A stretch of DNA of 40,895 nt, from NCBI GenBank assembly GCA_903903945.1, contig CAIVAP010000221.1, positions 1 to 40,895 on the forward strand, in the 5' to 3' direction. Position 1 is the first letter of the stretch. The number at the start of each line of letters is the position of its first letter. Below the pieces are notes generated by a model. It saw only the letters and a list, made by a program, of their open reading frames with translations. It ran no database searches and had not been told where the DNA came from. Source of the stretch: an uncultured bacterium (GTDB lineage Bacteria; Zixibacteria; MSB-5A5; CAIYYT01). Of the stretch, positions 1 to 8,303 are shown in pieces. The translations under genes and the position numbers were made by a program.

Positions 1-426
1 ACAATCAACTTCGATGGCAAAGATTTCGCTGCCGCGACGGTGGTCGTCACTATTAATCCGGCAAGCATCAACACCGGCAACGACTTTCGTGACAAACACC
101 TCAAATCCCCAGACTTTTTCGCGGCCGATTCGCTTCCGCAGATGGGTTTCAAGTCCAAGAAAGTCATCCCCGGCAAAGACAACGCTTTCCAGATCGTCGG
201 CGATTTGACTATGCGCGGCGTCACCAAGGAAGTCACCTTGGATGCTGTTTTCAACGGAACCGTGAAGGGCATGCAGGGTGACAATCGCGCCGGATTTTCT
301 GCGACTACCACGATCAACCGGCAGGACTGGGGTGTCTCCTGGAACAAGACGCTTGATGCCGGTGGACTGGTCGTCAGCAACGATGTTAAGATCGCCTTGG
401 AAGTCGAAGCCATCCAGAAACAATAG
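1..426 (+). CDS. YceI-family protein, C-terminal part (5' end outside window)
   Basis: The reading frame is open from the first base, so the start lies upstream of the window and only about 141 residues are visible. The sequence matches the C-terminal half of the YceI family: a segment on matching a target field (KSPDFFAADSLPQMGFKSKK), then a 'GDLTMRGVTKEVTLDAVFNG' stretch, then 'NRQDWGVSWNKTLDAGG' and a final beta strand (VKIALEVEAIQK). YceI proteins are lipocalin-like beta-barrels that bind isoprenoid or amphiphilic ligands, usually in the periplasm. The signal peptide, if present, would be in the missing part. An internal GTG at position 40 is not the true start because homology extends upstream of it. 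The gene is followed by a hairpin terminator and appears to end its transcription unit. Confidence 0.85.
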   Translation, partial: TINFDGKDFAAATVVVTINPASINTGNDFRDKHLKSPDFFAADSLPQMGFKSKKVIPGKDNAFQIVGDLTMRGVTKEVTLDAVFNGTVKGMQGDNRAGFSATTTINRQDWGVSWNKTLDAGGLVVSNDVKIALEVEAIQKQ

Positions 427-471
427 GCAAAAAACTCAACTCACCGTACCTTCAGAATAGAATTGAAGCAT

Positions 472-508
472 GCGCCGCCAAGAATAGTCTCCTGACGGCG
501 CTTTTCTT
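472..508 (+). terminator. Probable terminator of the YceI-family gene
   Basis: A GCGCCG arm (472-477) can pair with CGGCGC (496-501), leaving an 18-base loop, and is followed by TTTTCTT. The stem is short but pure G/C, and the T-run has the expected position. It lies 45 bases after the stop codon. Confidence 0.5.
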
Positions 509-533
509 GAATAGTCAAACGTCGTAATCTGCA

Positions 534-562
534 TTGCTTCGGGGATGCAACCTGATTATACT
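534..562 (+). promoter_or_regulatory. Sigma-70-type promoter for the M32 carboxypeptidase
   Basis: TTGCTT (534-539) is separated by exactly 17 bases from TATACT (557-562). This predicts a start of transcription near 569 and a leader of about 50 bases before the ATG at 620. A ribosome binding site (AAGGAGT) lies about 8 bases before the ATG. Confidence 0.5.
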
Positions 563-619
563 TGCTCGCGTAGAGAAGAACATACGTTTGCTATACCAGA
601 TAGATAAGGAGTACTCCCG

Positions 620-2140
620 ATGCCACAGAAACCGGAACAGGCACTAAAAGAACTCAAACAGATCATCAATGAAGCCGCGCTTCTCGGATCAGCCGCAGCG
701 CTGCTCGGATGGGATGAACGCACCTACATGCCGCACGGCGGTTCGGCACACCGCGCTAATCAACTGGCGTTGTTGGCCGGCATGGTGCATGACAAAGCTA
801 CATCACCACGTGTCGGTGAATTGATCGGTGCGATAGAGGGTTCAGCACTTACCAAGGATCCTCTCTCGGTCAATGCCGTAAACATCCGCGAATTGAGACG
901 CTTTTACGACAAGCAAACCAAGGTTCCCAAGAAGCTGGTAGAGGCAATTGCGCATGCCGAAACCACCGGCCAGGGCATTTGGGTGGAAGCCCGCAAGAAA
1001 TCCGATTTCAAGATGTTTTATCCGTCGCTGGAAAAAATGATCGACCTCAAGAAGCAATATGCCGAGGCCGTCGGCTATGAAGATGTCGTCTACGATGCGC
1101 TGCTTGATGATTACGAACCGTACGCGTCAACCAAATCGGTCACCAAAGTGCTCGGCAAGTTCCGCGAGGAGTTGGTGCCGTTTGTCGCCAAGATCACCGG
1201 CTCTCCCAAGAAACCTAACACCTCGATTCTCGAACGGGACTACCCCGTCGAAAAGCAGCGTCTTTTCGGAGAGCTGGCTGCAGCGATGATCGGTTATGAT
1301 TTCAACGGCGGCCGCCTCGACACTACCGCCCATCCGTTCTGCACCGGCATCGGTCCCGGCGATTGCCGCATCACGACCCGCTTCAATCCTAAACACCTCG
1401 GACAGGCGCTCTTTGGCATCCTGCATGAAGCCGGCCACGGAATCTACGATCAGGGTCTACCGGAAGAACACTGGGGTATGCCGATGGGGGATGCAGTCAG
1501 TCTCGGCATCCACGAGTCACAGTCCCGCATGTGGGAGAACATGGTCGGTCGCTCCAAGCCGTTCTGGGAATTCTTCTTCCCGCTGGCGCAGCAGACATTT
1601 CATGAGTCGCTTGTCGGCGTGAAGTTCGACGATTTCTTTTTTGCCGTCAATGATGTCCGCCCGTCCTTCGTTCGCGTCGAAGCTGACGAAGTGACTTATA
1701 ATCTCCACATCCTGCTTCGCTTCGAGATCGAACAGGCAATATTCAACGGCGAAGTCAAGACCAAGGACATTCCCAAGGTCTGGAACGACAAGTTCAAGAG
1801 CTATTTCGGCATTGTTCCTACCAGTGACGCTGAGGGCTGTCTGCAAGATATTCACTGGGCAGCCGGTCTCTTCGGTTATTTCGCGACCTACTCGCTCGGC
1901 AATCTCTATTCCGCGCAGTTCTTCGCCAAAGCCAAAGAGGATTTGGGCGATCTCGACGCGCAATTTGCCGCCGGAAAATTCCGGCCGCTGCGCGACTGGC
2001 TTCGCAAGAACATCCACAGTCAGGGTCGTCGTTATCGCGCCGAAGAACTCGTCAAAAAGGTTACCGGCAAGCCGCTTGATCACAAACCGCTGATGAAGTA
2101 CCTCTCCGGCAAGTTTGCACCGCTCTATGGCGTGAAGTAA
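620..2140 (+). CDS. M32-family zinc carboxypeptidase (thermostable carboxypeptidase 1 type)
   Basis: This 506-residue protein has the full length and the hallmarks of the M32 metallo-carboxypeptidases (TaqCP/PfuCP type), cytosolic enzymes that remove single residues from peptide C-termini. The zinc site is visible: HEAGH at residues 269-273 (two His ligands and the catalytic Glu270) and the downstream IHESQSRMWEN motif in which Glu299 should be the third ligand. Other family blocks include GWDERTYMPHGG near the N-terminus, FCTGIGPGDCRITTR before the zinc site and DEVTYNLHILLRFEIE after it. No signal peptide is present. The ATG has an AAGGAGT ribosome binding site and a good promoter. A strong terminator follows, so it is probably monocistronic. 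The role is likely peptide turnover. Confidence 0.93.
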   Translation: MPQKPEQALKELKQIINEAALLGSAAALLGWDERTYMPHGGSAHRANQLALLAGMVHDKATSPRVGELIGAIEGSALTKDPLSVNAVNIRELRRFYDKQTKVPKKLVEAIAHAETTGQGIWVEARKKSDFKMFYPSLEKMIDLKKQYAEAVGYEDVVYDALLDDYEPYASTKSVTKVLGKFREELVPFVAKITGSPKKPNTSILERDYPVEKQRLFGELAAAMIGYDFNGGRLDTTAHPFCTGIGPGDCRITTRFNPKHLGQALFGILHEAGHGIYDQGLPEEHWGMPMGDAVSLGIHESQSRMWENMVGRSKPFWEFFFPLAQQTFHESLVGVKFDDFFFAVNDVRPSFVRVEADEVTYNLHILLRFEIEQAIFNGEVKTKDIPKVWNDKFKSYFGIVPTSDAEGCLQDIHWAAGLFGYFATYSLGNLYSAQFFAKAKEDLGDLDAQFAAGKFRPLRDWLRKNIHSQGRRYRAEELVKKVTGKPLDHKPLMKYLSGKFAPLYGVK

Positions 2141-2167
2141 GCAGACTCCACACACTACGAATCCTTA

Positions 2168-2200
2168 GGGGCGACTCACCGAGTCGCCCCTTTTGTTTTA
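2168..2200 (+). terminator. Rho-independent terminator after the carboxypeptidase gene
   Basis: A perfect 10-base-pair stem (GGGGCGACTC, 2168-2177, pairing with GAGTCGCCCC, 2181-2190) with a three-base loop is followed by TTTTGTTTT. It starts 27 bases after the stop codon at 2140. Confidence 0.85.
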
Positions 2201-2343
2201 TGAACATGCCATAGCAGGGTACACAGAGAATTCGCATGTCAGGTATTCTATGTGCGGCCAAAAGCCGTGCATGTCGGGACTGTCGAAGAAGTCCGTCTAA
2301 CGATGTCCTGGTGAGTATGGCAGTTGTGTCAAAGAGAGCAGGA

Positions 2344-2418
2344 CGCGACTGAAGTCGGCTCCTACAAGCAGCCTTGACGCACGTCTGCTATTACTGCAGG
2401 AGCGGCTTTAGCCCCGAC
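2344..2418. repeat. Inverted pair of REP-like palindromic elements
   Basis: Two copies of the same short element face each other in the gap between the convergent genes ending at 2140 and 2567. The minus-strand copy (2344-2365) begins GTAGGAGCCGACTTCAG when read in its own direction; the plus-strand copy (2396-2418) begins GCAGGAGCGGCTTTAGCC. Each is a short imperfect palindrome headed by a GTAG/GCAG tetranucleotide, the layout of REP elements moved by RAYT (TnpA-REP) transposases. A second inverted pair lies at 13261-13340 and a single copy at 27356-27378. The rest of 2201-2515 shows no gene. Confidence 0.6.
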
Positions 2419-2509
2419 ATTCCGGGCGACAAGAGTTTCTCAACAGTTCCATATCGTGAAACGGTGTTCAAGAGGAGTGCGACTGCTAAACATCATTCCG
2501 AAACGCAAA

Positions 2510-2537
2510 GAAAAACCCCCGAGCTTTCGCTCGGGGG
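2510..2537 (-). terminator. Terminator of the 1574-residue surface protein gene
   Basis: The 9-base arms CCCCCGAGC (2516-2524) and GCTCGGGGG (2529-2537) pair around a TTTC loop. Read on the minus strand, the stem is followed by TTTTTCTTT, placed 30 bases after the stop codon of the large gene. The plus side also has TCTTT, so it may act in both directions. Confidence 0.85.
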
Positions 2538-2566
2538 TCTTTCATTCGAGTTATTGGGTCAGAAGA

Positions 2567-5500
2567 TTACTTCAGTAGAGTCATCTTCTTAGTGTCGGTG
2601 TAATCACCGGCCGTCAACTTGTAGAAGTAGACACCCGAGGCAACCGAAGTACCGCCGTCGGTATCGGCTTGCCACTTAATCGTGTAGCTACCCGCAACCT
2701 GATAGCCGCTCACCAACGTCTTGATCTTGTCACCAAGAATGTTGTAGATCGCCAATTCAACGTGACCACTCGTGCCGACAACGTAGTCGATCGCGGTCTC
2801 AGGGTTGAACGGGTTCGGGTAGTTCTGGTTCAGCGTGAAGGACGTCGGCAGATTGCCGTTGTTCTTGTTCGCTGTTGTCAGTTCGTTGATGCGAATGCGG
2901 TCGCCGTTCCCGGTCCAGGTAACCGTCTGCTCGGCAACTTCGCCGTTAACCTTCAACGTAATAGCGCTGCCGGCCGACTTGCCAACCGCATCACCGGTCA
3001 AGGTCTCGGCGCCGTAAACTGGCATAAATCCGAACCTACCGGCACTGCGAACCACACTCTCACCAATCAACGCACCGGAGGTATTGTAGGCCTCGATCAC
3101 AGTACCAACCGGAAGAGTCGCGCCATTCAGCTTGACATCGAAGCCGTATAGGTTGACCCAAGTGTTGGACTGCGACGTACGCGGCGTGAAGTCTGACTTG
3201 TGAATCGAAGGCGCGGTCTTCGCAAGGATCGGACCCGGATAAACCAGCGTCGCGGCGTCGGTGGTCTTGATCCAGTAACCAAAGTCGCGTTCCATCTCGT
3301 CGAGATTGTTAAACTGCGGATAGGCCGGATCGTAGGTCAAAGCGCCCTGATCGTAACCCAACACAACCACAACCTTATCAAAGATCGAAGCCAGAGCCAC
3401 TGGCACGGTGAACGGAACTGTCGGCAGATAGCTGACCAGATTCCAGTTCTGTTCCAGATCGATCGGAGTGGAAGCAGCCACCATCGGCCCCTCCACGCAC
3501 AGCGTGGCTTCCGCGTTCATGCGGAACCAGAAACCGTGATAATGATCCGCAAACAGCAGCGTTGAGAAATCCGGCAGCTTCGGATCGTAGGTTTGCGCAC
3601 CCATCTCGAAGCTCAGGATCACGTCGACGTTGTCCATCACGTCCTTCGCCAGGATCATGATGCTGTCATTCGGCGTGTCGATGTTCCACGATACCAAATT
3701 CCAACCCTGCTTGAGGATCAGGCAATGAGTCGGCGGAACCGGCGTGACGTCGAAGCAAGCTTCGTAACGGTCGCCATTCGTGCCCCAGTAGATCGGGTCA
3801 TTTGCCATGGTAGCAACAAAGCCGTCCACCTTGACCGTGATCAAGTCATCCGGCACGCAACCTTCGTCCACGCTCGGCGTGTACGGATCATCGCGGTATA
3901 CCGGCATAAAGCCGTAAGTACCGGCTTGCGACACTATCCACTGACCGCAAAGAACACCCTGCGGATCGTAGGCTTCAACCACGCTACCCGGGAGTACCGG
4001 AGTACCGTTGAAGAGAGCATTAAGATCGCAGTAGAGATTGACCCACTCGTTAGTCGGAGTAACAGTCCCCACAATCGGCCTCAGCATCAGCACCAGATCG
4101 GTGGCTGGAAATTCGGCTTCCACATAGTCCGGATAGTAGCCGGGCTTGTATGCACGTACCGAGAACTCACTGTTCTTGACGTCAGGGCAGAATTCGTAAG
4201 AGCCACCCGGACCGGAAGTCGTCGTGGCAATCGGGTTTCCGCTTGGCGGATAACCGCTGTACAGTTCAACGGTCGCATCCAGGATCGGGTCATGATTGGT
4301 ATCCGTTATCGTGCCACTAATGCAGAACGACGGTGCACAATCGACCGTAATCGAGCCGGCAGCGAACTGCGGATAGATCAGTTGAGCAAGCGAATCGGCG
4401 AACACCACTTCTCCGCCTGGACCGATATACTGGCTGTCGATCGCCACTGCCACCGGGCAGTTCGGACCAGCCGTGAACCACATGGTTGCCCATAGGCCAC
4501 TACCCGGCATTAGGAACGGCTCTGGTGGTAATGTCGCCATGCCCAGAAGGAGCGTCTTGTTGGCGGCATTAATGGTCGCAAACTTGAAATTGACATATTC
4601 AACTCGCGAACCTACGTGAGTTACCGAGTCGAGTGTTACGTCGTCGGAATTCCAATGCAGTCCGACCGTCATTCCGCCGATCCATTCATTGTTATTGAAA
4701 TAAACAGGTACCGCAACCGTACTTCCGGCATACACGTTAGCGTGCGCAACGCGGATCGAGTCGGTTGACAGCGGTTTCGGAGTTACGGTCAGGTTGATAG
4801 TGACCTCCGCTCCCGGAGTCTTCTTCTTGTCCGACACGAACGTCACATGAGCAACGTAGTTGTCCGGAGCCAGAGCCGCGGTCGTGTAGTTGAGGAACAC
4901 TTGCGAACCCGGTGTTTCACCGGCATTCACGGAACCCTGATTCGGGTCCGGACTTACCCAATCTTGATCGGACGAAGCCAACCAGAACAGACTGCCGCAA
5001 GGAGCGCCGTTCGTAACGAAGAGGGAATCATTAGGCAGATTCTGTCCGGCTTCAATCTGAACGTTGAAAACTTCTTGGCTGACAACCGGAATCGGAGTCT
5101 CCGAGCACGGGACGACGATGAGCCGAACCACCGTGCTGTGCGGACCCGCCTTCGTCGGCACTTCCGTTGCAGTGATTGTCAACTCATACACACCAGCCGG
5201 AGTGCTGACGCTGGTATGACCACCAAGCGTTGTCGAATTCGGGACATTGACTGGATTAGCGCCAAAATCAAGAACCACGCCGGTCGGGAGAGTGCTCACC
5301 GAGAGGTTCACCGAACCGCTGTAAAGGTCGATTGAGGTGAGGTCGACATCGTACAGAAGCGAACCGGGAATACCCTGCATCACCACGATGCTGTCCGGAT
5401 TGGCGTCAATCGCAAAGTCCGGGACGAGTCCTACCTTCACCTCGATGGTGAACGAGCAGGAATCTTTCAATCCGTGCGCATCAGTGGCAACCACCTTTAC

Positions 5501-7291
5501 CGGCGTCACACCCAGCGGGAACAGCGAACCGGAAGCCGGAGTCGCGACAAACGTCACGCCTGGGCAGTTGTCTGTCACCGTTGGAGCGAATACAACGATC
5601 TTTCCCGACTCGCCAGGATTCACGCTTTCCACGATATTGGCGGGACAAGCAACTACTGGTTTCTGAGTATCATTGACCGTTACGGTAAATGAACAACTAT
5701 CTTTGTTGCCGGCAGCATCAGTGGCCTTAGACCACACAGTGGTTGCGCCGATTGGGAAGACTGAGCCGGAAGGTGGAACGGCGACAACCGTCACACCCGG
5801 GCAGTTGTCAGCGGCAGTGACGCTAAATGTAGCGACCGCGCCGCACTGTCCCGCATCGTTATCCTTCACGATGTTGGCTGGGCAAGTAACAGTCGGTTTC
5901 TGAGTGTCATTAACCGTTACGGTAAATGAACAACTGTCCTTGTTGCCGGCGGCGTCAGTGGCCTTAGACCACACAGTGGTAATGCCGATTGGGAATAACG
6001 AGCCGGAAGCTGGAACGGCAACAACCGTCACACCCGGGCAGTTGTCAGCGGCAGTAACGACAAATGTAGCAATCGCGCCGCACTGTCCCACATCGTTAAC
6101 CTTCACGATATTGGCCGGGCAAGTAACCGTCGGTTTCTGCGTGTCGTTAACCGTTACGGTAAATGAACAACTGTCCTTGTTGCCGGCAGCATCGGTCGCA
6201 ATTGACTTGACAGCTGTGAGCCCAATTGGGAAGAACGTACCAGAAGACGGAGTTGACACAATCGTCGGGCTTGCCGTACAGAAATCGGTCGCGCCGACTG
6301 AGAAGGTGACGACCGCGCCACATTGCCCGACGTCATTACCCTTTACGATATTGGCGGGACAAGTAATAGTCGGTTTTGTAACGTCGACGACGTGTACAGT
6401 CGCCTGGCAAGTGTCAGCCGCACCGTGACTATCGGTTACGATCAAAGAAACCAGAGTATTCCCTAAAGGATAGGGACCCGCAGGAACCTGAACCAAGGTA
6501 ATGGCATCGCCAGTGGAACCATGGTCAATTGAAGCGTTTGCATGGCAGGTACCGTCGGCACCAACTGTTACATCTTGGCAGATCGCTTCCGGGCCCGACG
6601 CTGGGGGACCAAAGCAGACCATACCCGCCGGTTCCTCCGAGCTACCAGTCGGTAGACCCTGGAAGTTTGGATTAGTAAAGCCGGAAGTGTCATGCGTAAG
6701 GCTGTCGATGTTCTTTCCCGCGTCTATTATCCAGGCGCCTGCCGGCGGAATGAAGATCGGCTGCACGCAAAAAAGACCCGGGGCCTGACCTGCGGGAATG
6801 CGAACCTTCACGCTGTAAGCGAGGGTTGACGTGAGGTGAACTAAGATGTTCTTCGTCTGGGGGTTAGTCGTTGTCATGTCAACGCCACCAAAGAAGATGA
6901 TGTTGTTGTAAGCCATCTCTCGGTCGAGGAACAAGTTGCCCAAACCGAAAGAATTTTTGAAACTGTTGGCGGTACCGTGCTCCTTCAGGAGGGTGCTGTC
7001 ATAGGTCTGATCACCATCGCCATTCTCTTCGTACGGAATGTTGCCGTAGCCCTTAACAAGGGAGAAAGGACCGGCGCTGTTCGTCAACTCGAAACCAAGC
7101 GTCATACCTTTGATTTTCGCCGAGTTGGTGATCCAAAACTCGAGGACATTGTCCGCTCCGGGGATCATCTGGATAGAACCATTCGGCAAGACGCCGTTGA
7201 CTTTCACTGTGACGTCGGCCGTAAGCGCAAACGCGCTCGCCGTGAGAAGAAGCGTAAACAAAAATATCAGAACTAAACTGGTGCGTTTCAT
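2567..7291 (-). CDS. Very large secreted multidomain protein: HYR repeats, cohesin-like domain, C-terminal sorting domain
   Basis: I place the start at the ATG at 7291, giving 1574 residues. It is preceded by AAGGAG and opens a clean signal peptide (MKRTSLVLIFLFTLLLTASA). Domains in order: an N-terminal beta-rich domain (about 25-230); a degenerate HYR-type unit (235-301); four HYR (hyalin) repeats at 302-383, 384-462, 463-541 and 542-620, with the CPANIV and DAAGNKDSCSFTV signatures; a BACON/Ig-like region (625-840); a cohesin-like beta-sandwich (about 843-985); a carboxypeptidase-regulatory-like domain (990-1070); two related NEWVNLY / NTWVNLY modules (1080-1180, 1375-1470) flanking two WNLVSW/WNLVSY modules; and a terminal NYPNPFNPETAIDY-type sorting/FlgD-like domain (1481-1574). 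The ending is typical of proteins exported and attached to the cell surface by type IX-like systems, although no such system is encoded here. A role as adhesin or surface scaffold is inferred. Confidence 0.85.
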   Translation of the reverse strand: MKRTSLVLIFLFTLLLTASAFALTADVTVKVNGVLPNGSIQMIPGADNVLEFWITNSAKIKGMTLGFELTNSAGPFSLVKGYGNIPYEENGDGDQTYDSTLLKEHGTANSFKNSFGLGNLFLDREMAYNNIIFFGGVDMTTTNPQTKNILVHLTSTLAYSVKVRIPAGQAPGLFCVQPIFIPPAGAWIIDAGKNIDSLTHDTSGFTNPNFQGLPTGSSEEPAGMVCFGPPASGPEAICQDVTVGADGTCHANASIDHGSTGDAITLVQVPAGPYPLGNTLVSLIVTDSHGAADTCQATVHVVDVTKPTITCPANIVKGNDVGQCGAVVTFSVGATDFCTASPTIVSTPSSGTFFPIGLTAVKSIATDAAGNKDSCSFTVTVNDTQKPTVTCPANIVKVNDVGQCGAIATFVVTAADNCPGVTVVAVPASGSLFPIGITTVWSKATDAAGNKDSCSFTVTVNDTQKPTVTCPANIVKDNDAGQCGAVATFSVTAADNCPGVTVVAVPPSGSVFPIGATTVWSKATDAAGNKDSCSFTVTVNDTQKPVVACPANIVESVNPGESGKIVVFAPTVTDNCPGVTFVATPASGSLFPLGVTPVKVVATDAHGLKDSCSFTIEVKVGLVPDFAIDANPDSIVVMQGIPGSLLYDVDLTSIDLYSGSVNLSVSTLPTGVVLDFGANPVNVPNSTTLGGHTSVSTPAGVYELTITATEVPTKAGPHSTVVRLIVVPCSETPIPVVSQEVFNVQIEAGQNLPNDSLFVTNGAPCGSLFWLASSDQDWVSPDPNQGSVNAGETPGSQVFLNYTTAALAPDNYVAHVTFVSDKKKTPGAEVTINLTVTPKPLSTDSIRVAHANVYAGSTVAVPVYFNNNEWIGGMTVGLHWNSDDVTLDSVTHVGSRVEYVNFKFATINAANKTLLLGMATLPPEPFLMPGSGLWATMWFTAGPNCPVAVAIDSQYIGPGGEVVFADSLAQLIYPQFAAGSITVDCAPSFCISGTITDTNHDPILDATVELYSGYPPSGNPIATTTSGPGGSYEFCPDVKNSEFSVRAYKPGYYPDYVEAEFPATDLVLMLRPIVGTVTPTNEWVNLYCDLNALFNGTPVLPGSVVEAYDPQGVLCGQWIVSQAGTYGFMPVYRDDPYTPSVDEGCVPDDLITVKVDGFVATMANDPIYWGTNGDRYEACFDVTPVPPTHCLILKQGWNLVSWNIDTPNDSIMILAKDVMDNVDVILSFEMGAQTYDPKLPDFSTLLFADHYHGFWFRMNAEATLCVEGPMVAASTPIDLEQNWNLVSYLPTVPFTVPVALASIFDKVVVVLGYDQGALTYDPAYPQFNNLDEMERDFGYWIKTTDAATLVYPGPILAKTAPSIHKSDFTPRTSQSNTWVNLYGFDVKLNGATLPVGTVIEAYNTSGALIGESVVRSAGRFGFMPVYGAETLTGDAVGKSAGSAITLKVNGEVAEQTVTWTGNGDRIRINELTTANKNNGNLPTSFTLNQNYPNPFNPETAIDYVVGTSGHVELAIYNILGDKIKTLVSGYQVAGSYTIKWQADTDGGTSVASGVYFYKLTAGDYTDTKKMTLLK
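5669..6142 (-). repeat. Two nearly identical 237-bp tandem units encoding HYR repeats
   Basis: Two adjacent units (5906-6142 and 5669-5905) of exactly 237 bp (79 codons) are nearly identical at DNA level, including synonymous positions. The flanking HYR units at 6143-6388 and 5432-5668 align as protein but are clearly more diverged. This is the footprint of a recent internal duplication within the large surface protein gene and a site where the repeat number could change. Confidence 0.8.
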
Positions 7292-7738
7292 TTGTAGCTC
7301 CTTAAAGATTGTTGAAACGAACTTCCGTTCAAGGTTAACACTTACCCTGAACTCCACTGTAGCCCAAAGGCCTTCTTGGAGAATCTCCTCCATAGCGAGT
7401 CCTTCAGGCGGGTGAGATCAACAGAAAACGCACATTACGGCGGATTCTGTCTCGTCTCCGATCACTTTTTTTCTCCTTAGTTTCCATTACGTTCAGTATG
7501 CTTTGCTAAAACTCGTATCAATTTTCTGTCAAGAACCCATGGGCTGTACAAAGACCAAATCCGAATCGATGCTCTGCCAAGATGGGGTCTTTGAGACATA
7601 GTGCCTTCTGAAGGTCAAGTAAATTTAGGTTTACGCCAAGTCTCTTCAAGTTCTTCATGAACTACAAAATTTAACTATCCAAAACAAGTAGATATGACAG
7701 ACGAGAATAAGTAAACTCCCCCCTATTTCCCATCGTGA
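7292..7738 (-). other. Long upstream region of the surface protein gene, no ORF
   Basis: No convincing gene is present on either strand in this AT-rich stretch. If the promoter at 7739-7768 is the one used, the whole stretch would be an untranslated leader of about 440 bases. I see no recognised riboswitch in it. An upstream in-frame extension of the ORF to 7393 exists but lacks a ribosome binding site, and the signal peptide starts at 7291. Confidence 0.4.
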
Positions 7739-7768
7739 AGAATATAAGCATTTCCCCCTGACTGTCAA
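7739..7768 (-). promoter_or_regulatory. Candidate promoter upstream of the large surface protein gene
   Basis: Read on the minus strand, TTGACA (7768-7763) is followed after 18 bases by TATTCT (7744-7739). It begins directly after the T-run of the suf operon terminator, so one transcription unit ends where the next starts. The same -35/-10 pair with 17-base spacing occurs upstream of the Rrf2 gene. Confidence 0.5.
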
Positions 7769-7793
7769 CAAAAAAAGCTGCCTGAGGGCTGCT
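7769..7793 (-). terminator. Rho-independent terminator of the sufCBDSU operon
   Basis: On the minus strand the arms AGCAGCC and GGCAGCT pair (one central A-A mismatch) around a CTCA loop and are followed by seven T residues. It lies about 70 bases beyond the sufU stop codon. Confidence 0.75.
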
Positions 7794-7865
7794 AAAATTG
7801 TGTGTAATCCGTACAGATACGTAGAAAAGCTACTGTTCTGGTCTGATCAGGTGAGTAGGAATTGA

Positions 7866-8303
7866 TCAGGCTTGATGGGTGCCGCTGTCCGGAATGGCTC
7901 CCTCCAGCGTCTTCCAAGCCAACAGTGCGCACTTGACACGCACGGGGAATTTCGTAACCCCTTGAAATGCAATCGCATCCGAGTATTGCTCGCAGCGCTG
8001 GCAGACCTCGCCACGGAGCAACCGATTGAAATCGGACAGTACCAATCTGATTTCGCCAAGGCTCTTGCCGATTAGCGATTCCGTCATCACCGAGGCCGAA
8101 GCGATCGAGATCGTGCATCCCTTGCCCTCAAAGCGGCATTCTGAGACGACATCATCCTTAACCGTCAAGTAGATTACAATCTCATCACCACAGACCGGGT
8201 TCTTGCCCTCAACCATGATATCCCACTTCTCCGGCCTGCCGAAGTTGCGCGGGCGATTGTAATGATCGACAATGACTTCGCGATACAAATCATCCAACTG
8301 CAT
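7866..8303 (-). CDS. sufU: SufU-type Fe-S assembly / sulfur-transfer protein
   Basis: This 145-residue protein belongs to the SufU branch of the IscU/NifU-N family. In Gram-positive bacteria SufU binds zinc and accepts persulfide sulfur from SufS for the SufBCD scaffold. The three conserved cysteines are present in the family blocks NPVCGDEI, FEGKGCTISIASASVMT and FPVRVKCALLAWKTLE. An additional CQRC pair lies between the second and third, in the insertion that separates SufU from IscU. I chose the ATG at 8303 rather than a GTG at 8321 because the family usually begins with LxxLYRxVIxDHY and a GAGAGG sequence precedes the ATG. The start overlaps the sufS stop by 14 bases, indicating translational coupling. 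It is the last gene of the suf operon. Confidence 0.92.
   Translation of the reverse strand: MQLDDLYREVIVDHYNRPRNFGRPEKWDIMVEGKNPVCGDEIVIYLTVKDDVVSECRFEGKGCTISIASASVMTESLIGKSLGEIRLVLSDFNRLLRGEVCQRCEQYSDAIAFQGVTKFPVRVKCALLAWKTLEGAIPDSGTHQA

Noticed and set aside
1517-2155. Minus-strand ORF of 212 codons opposite the M32 carboxypeptidase
   Set aside because: It lies antisense to a gene with full M32 motifs and lacks any start signals.
2374-2592. ORF of 72 codons in the gap after the carboxypeptidase
   Set aside because: It is made largely of REP-like elements and runs through a terminator into the antisense of the next gene.
5904-6428. Plus-strand ORFs in the HYR region that repeat with the same period
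   Set aside because: The repeats come from the minus-strand HYR units, and the plus-strand translations are shadows.
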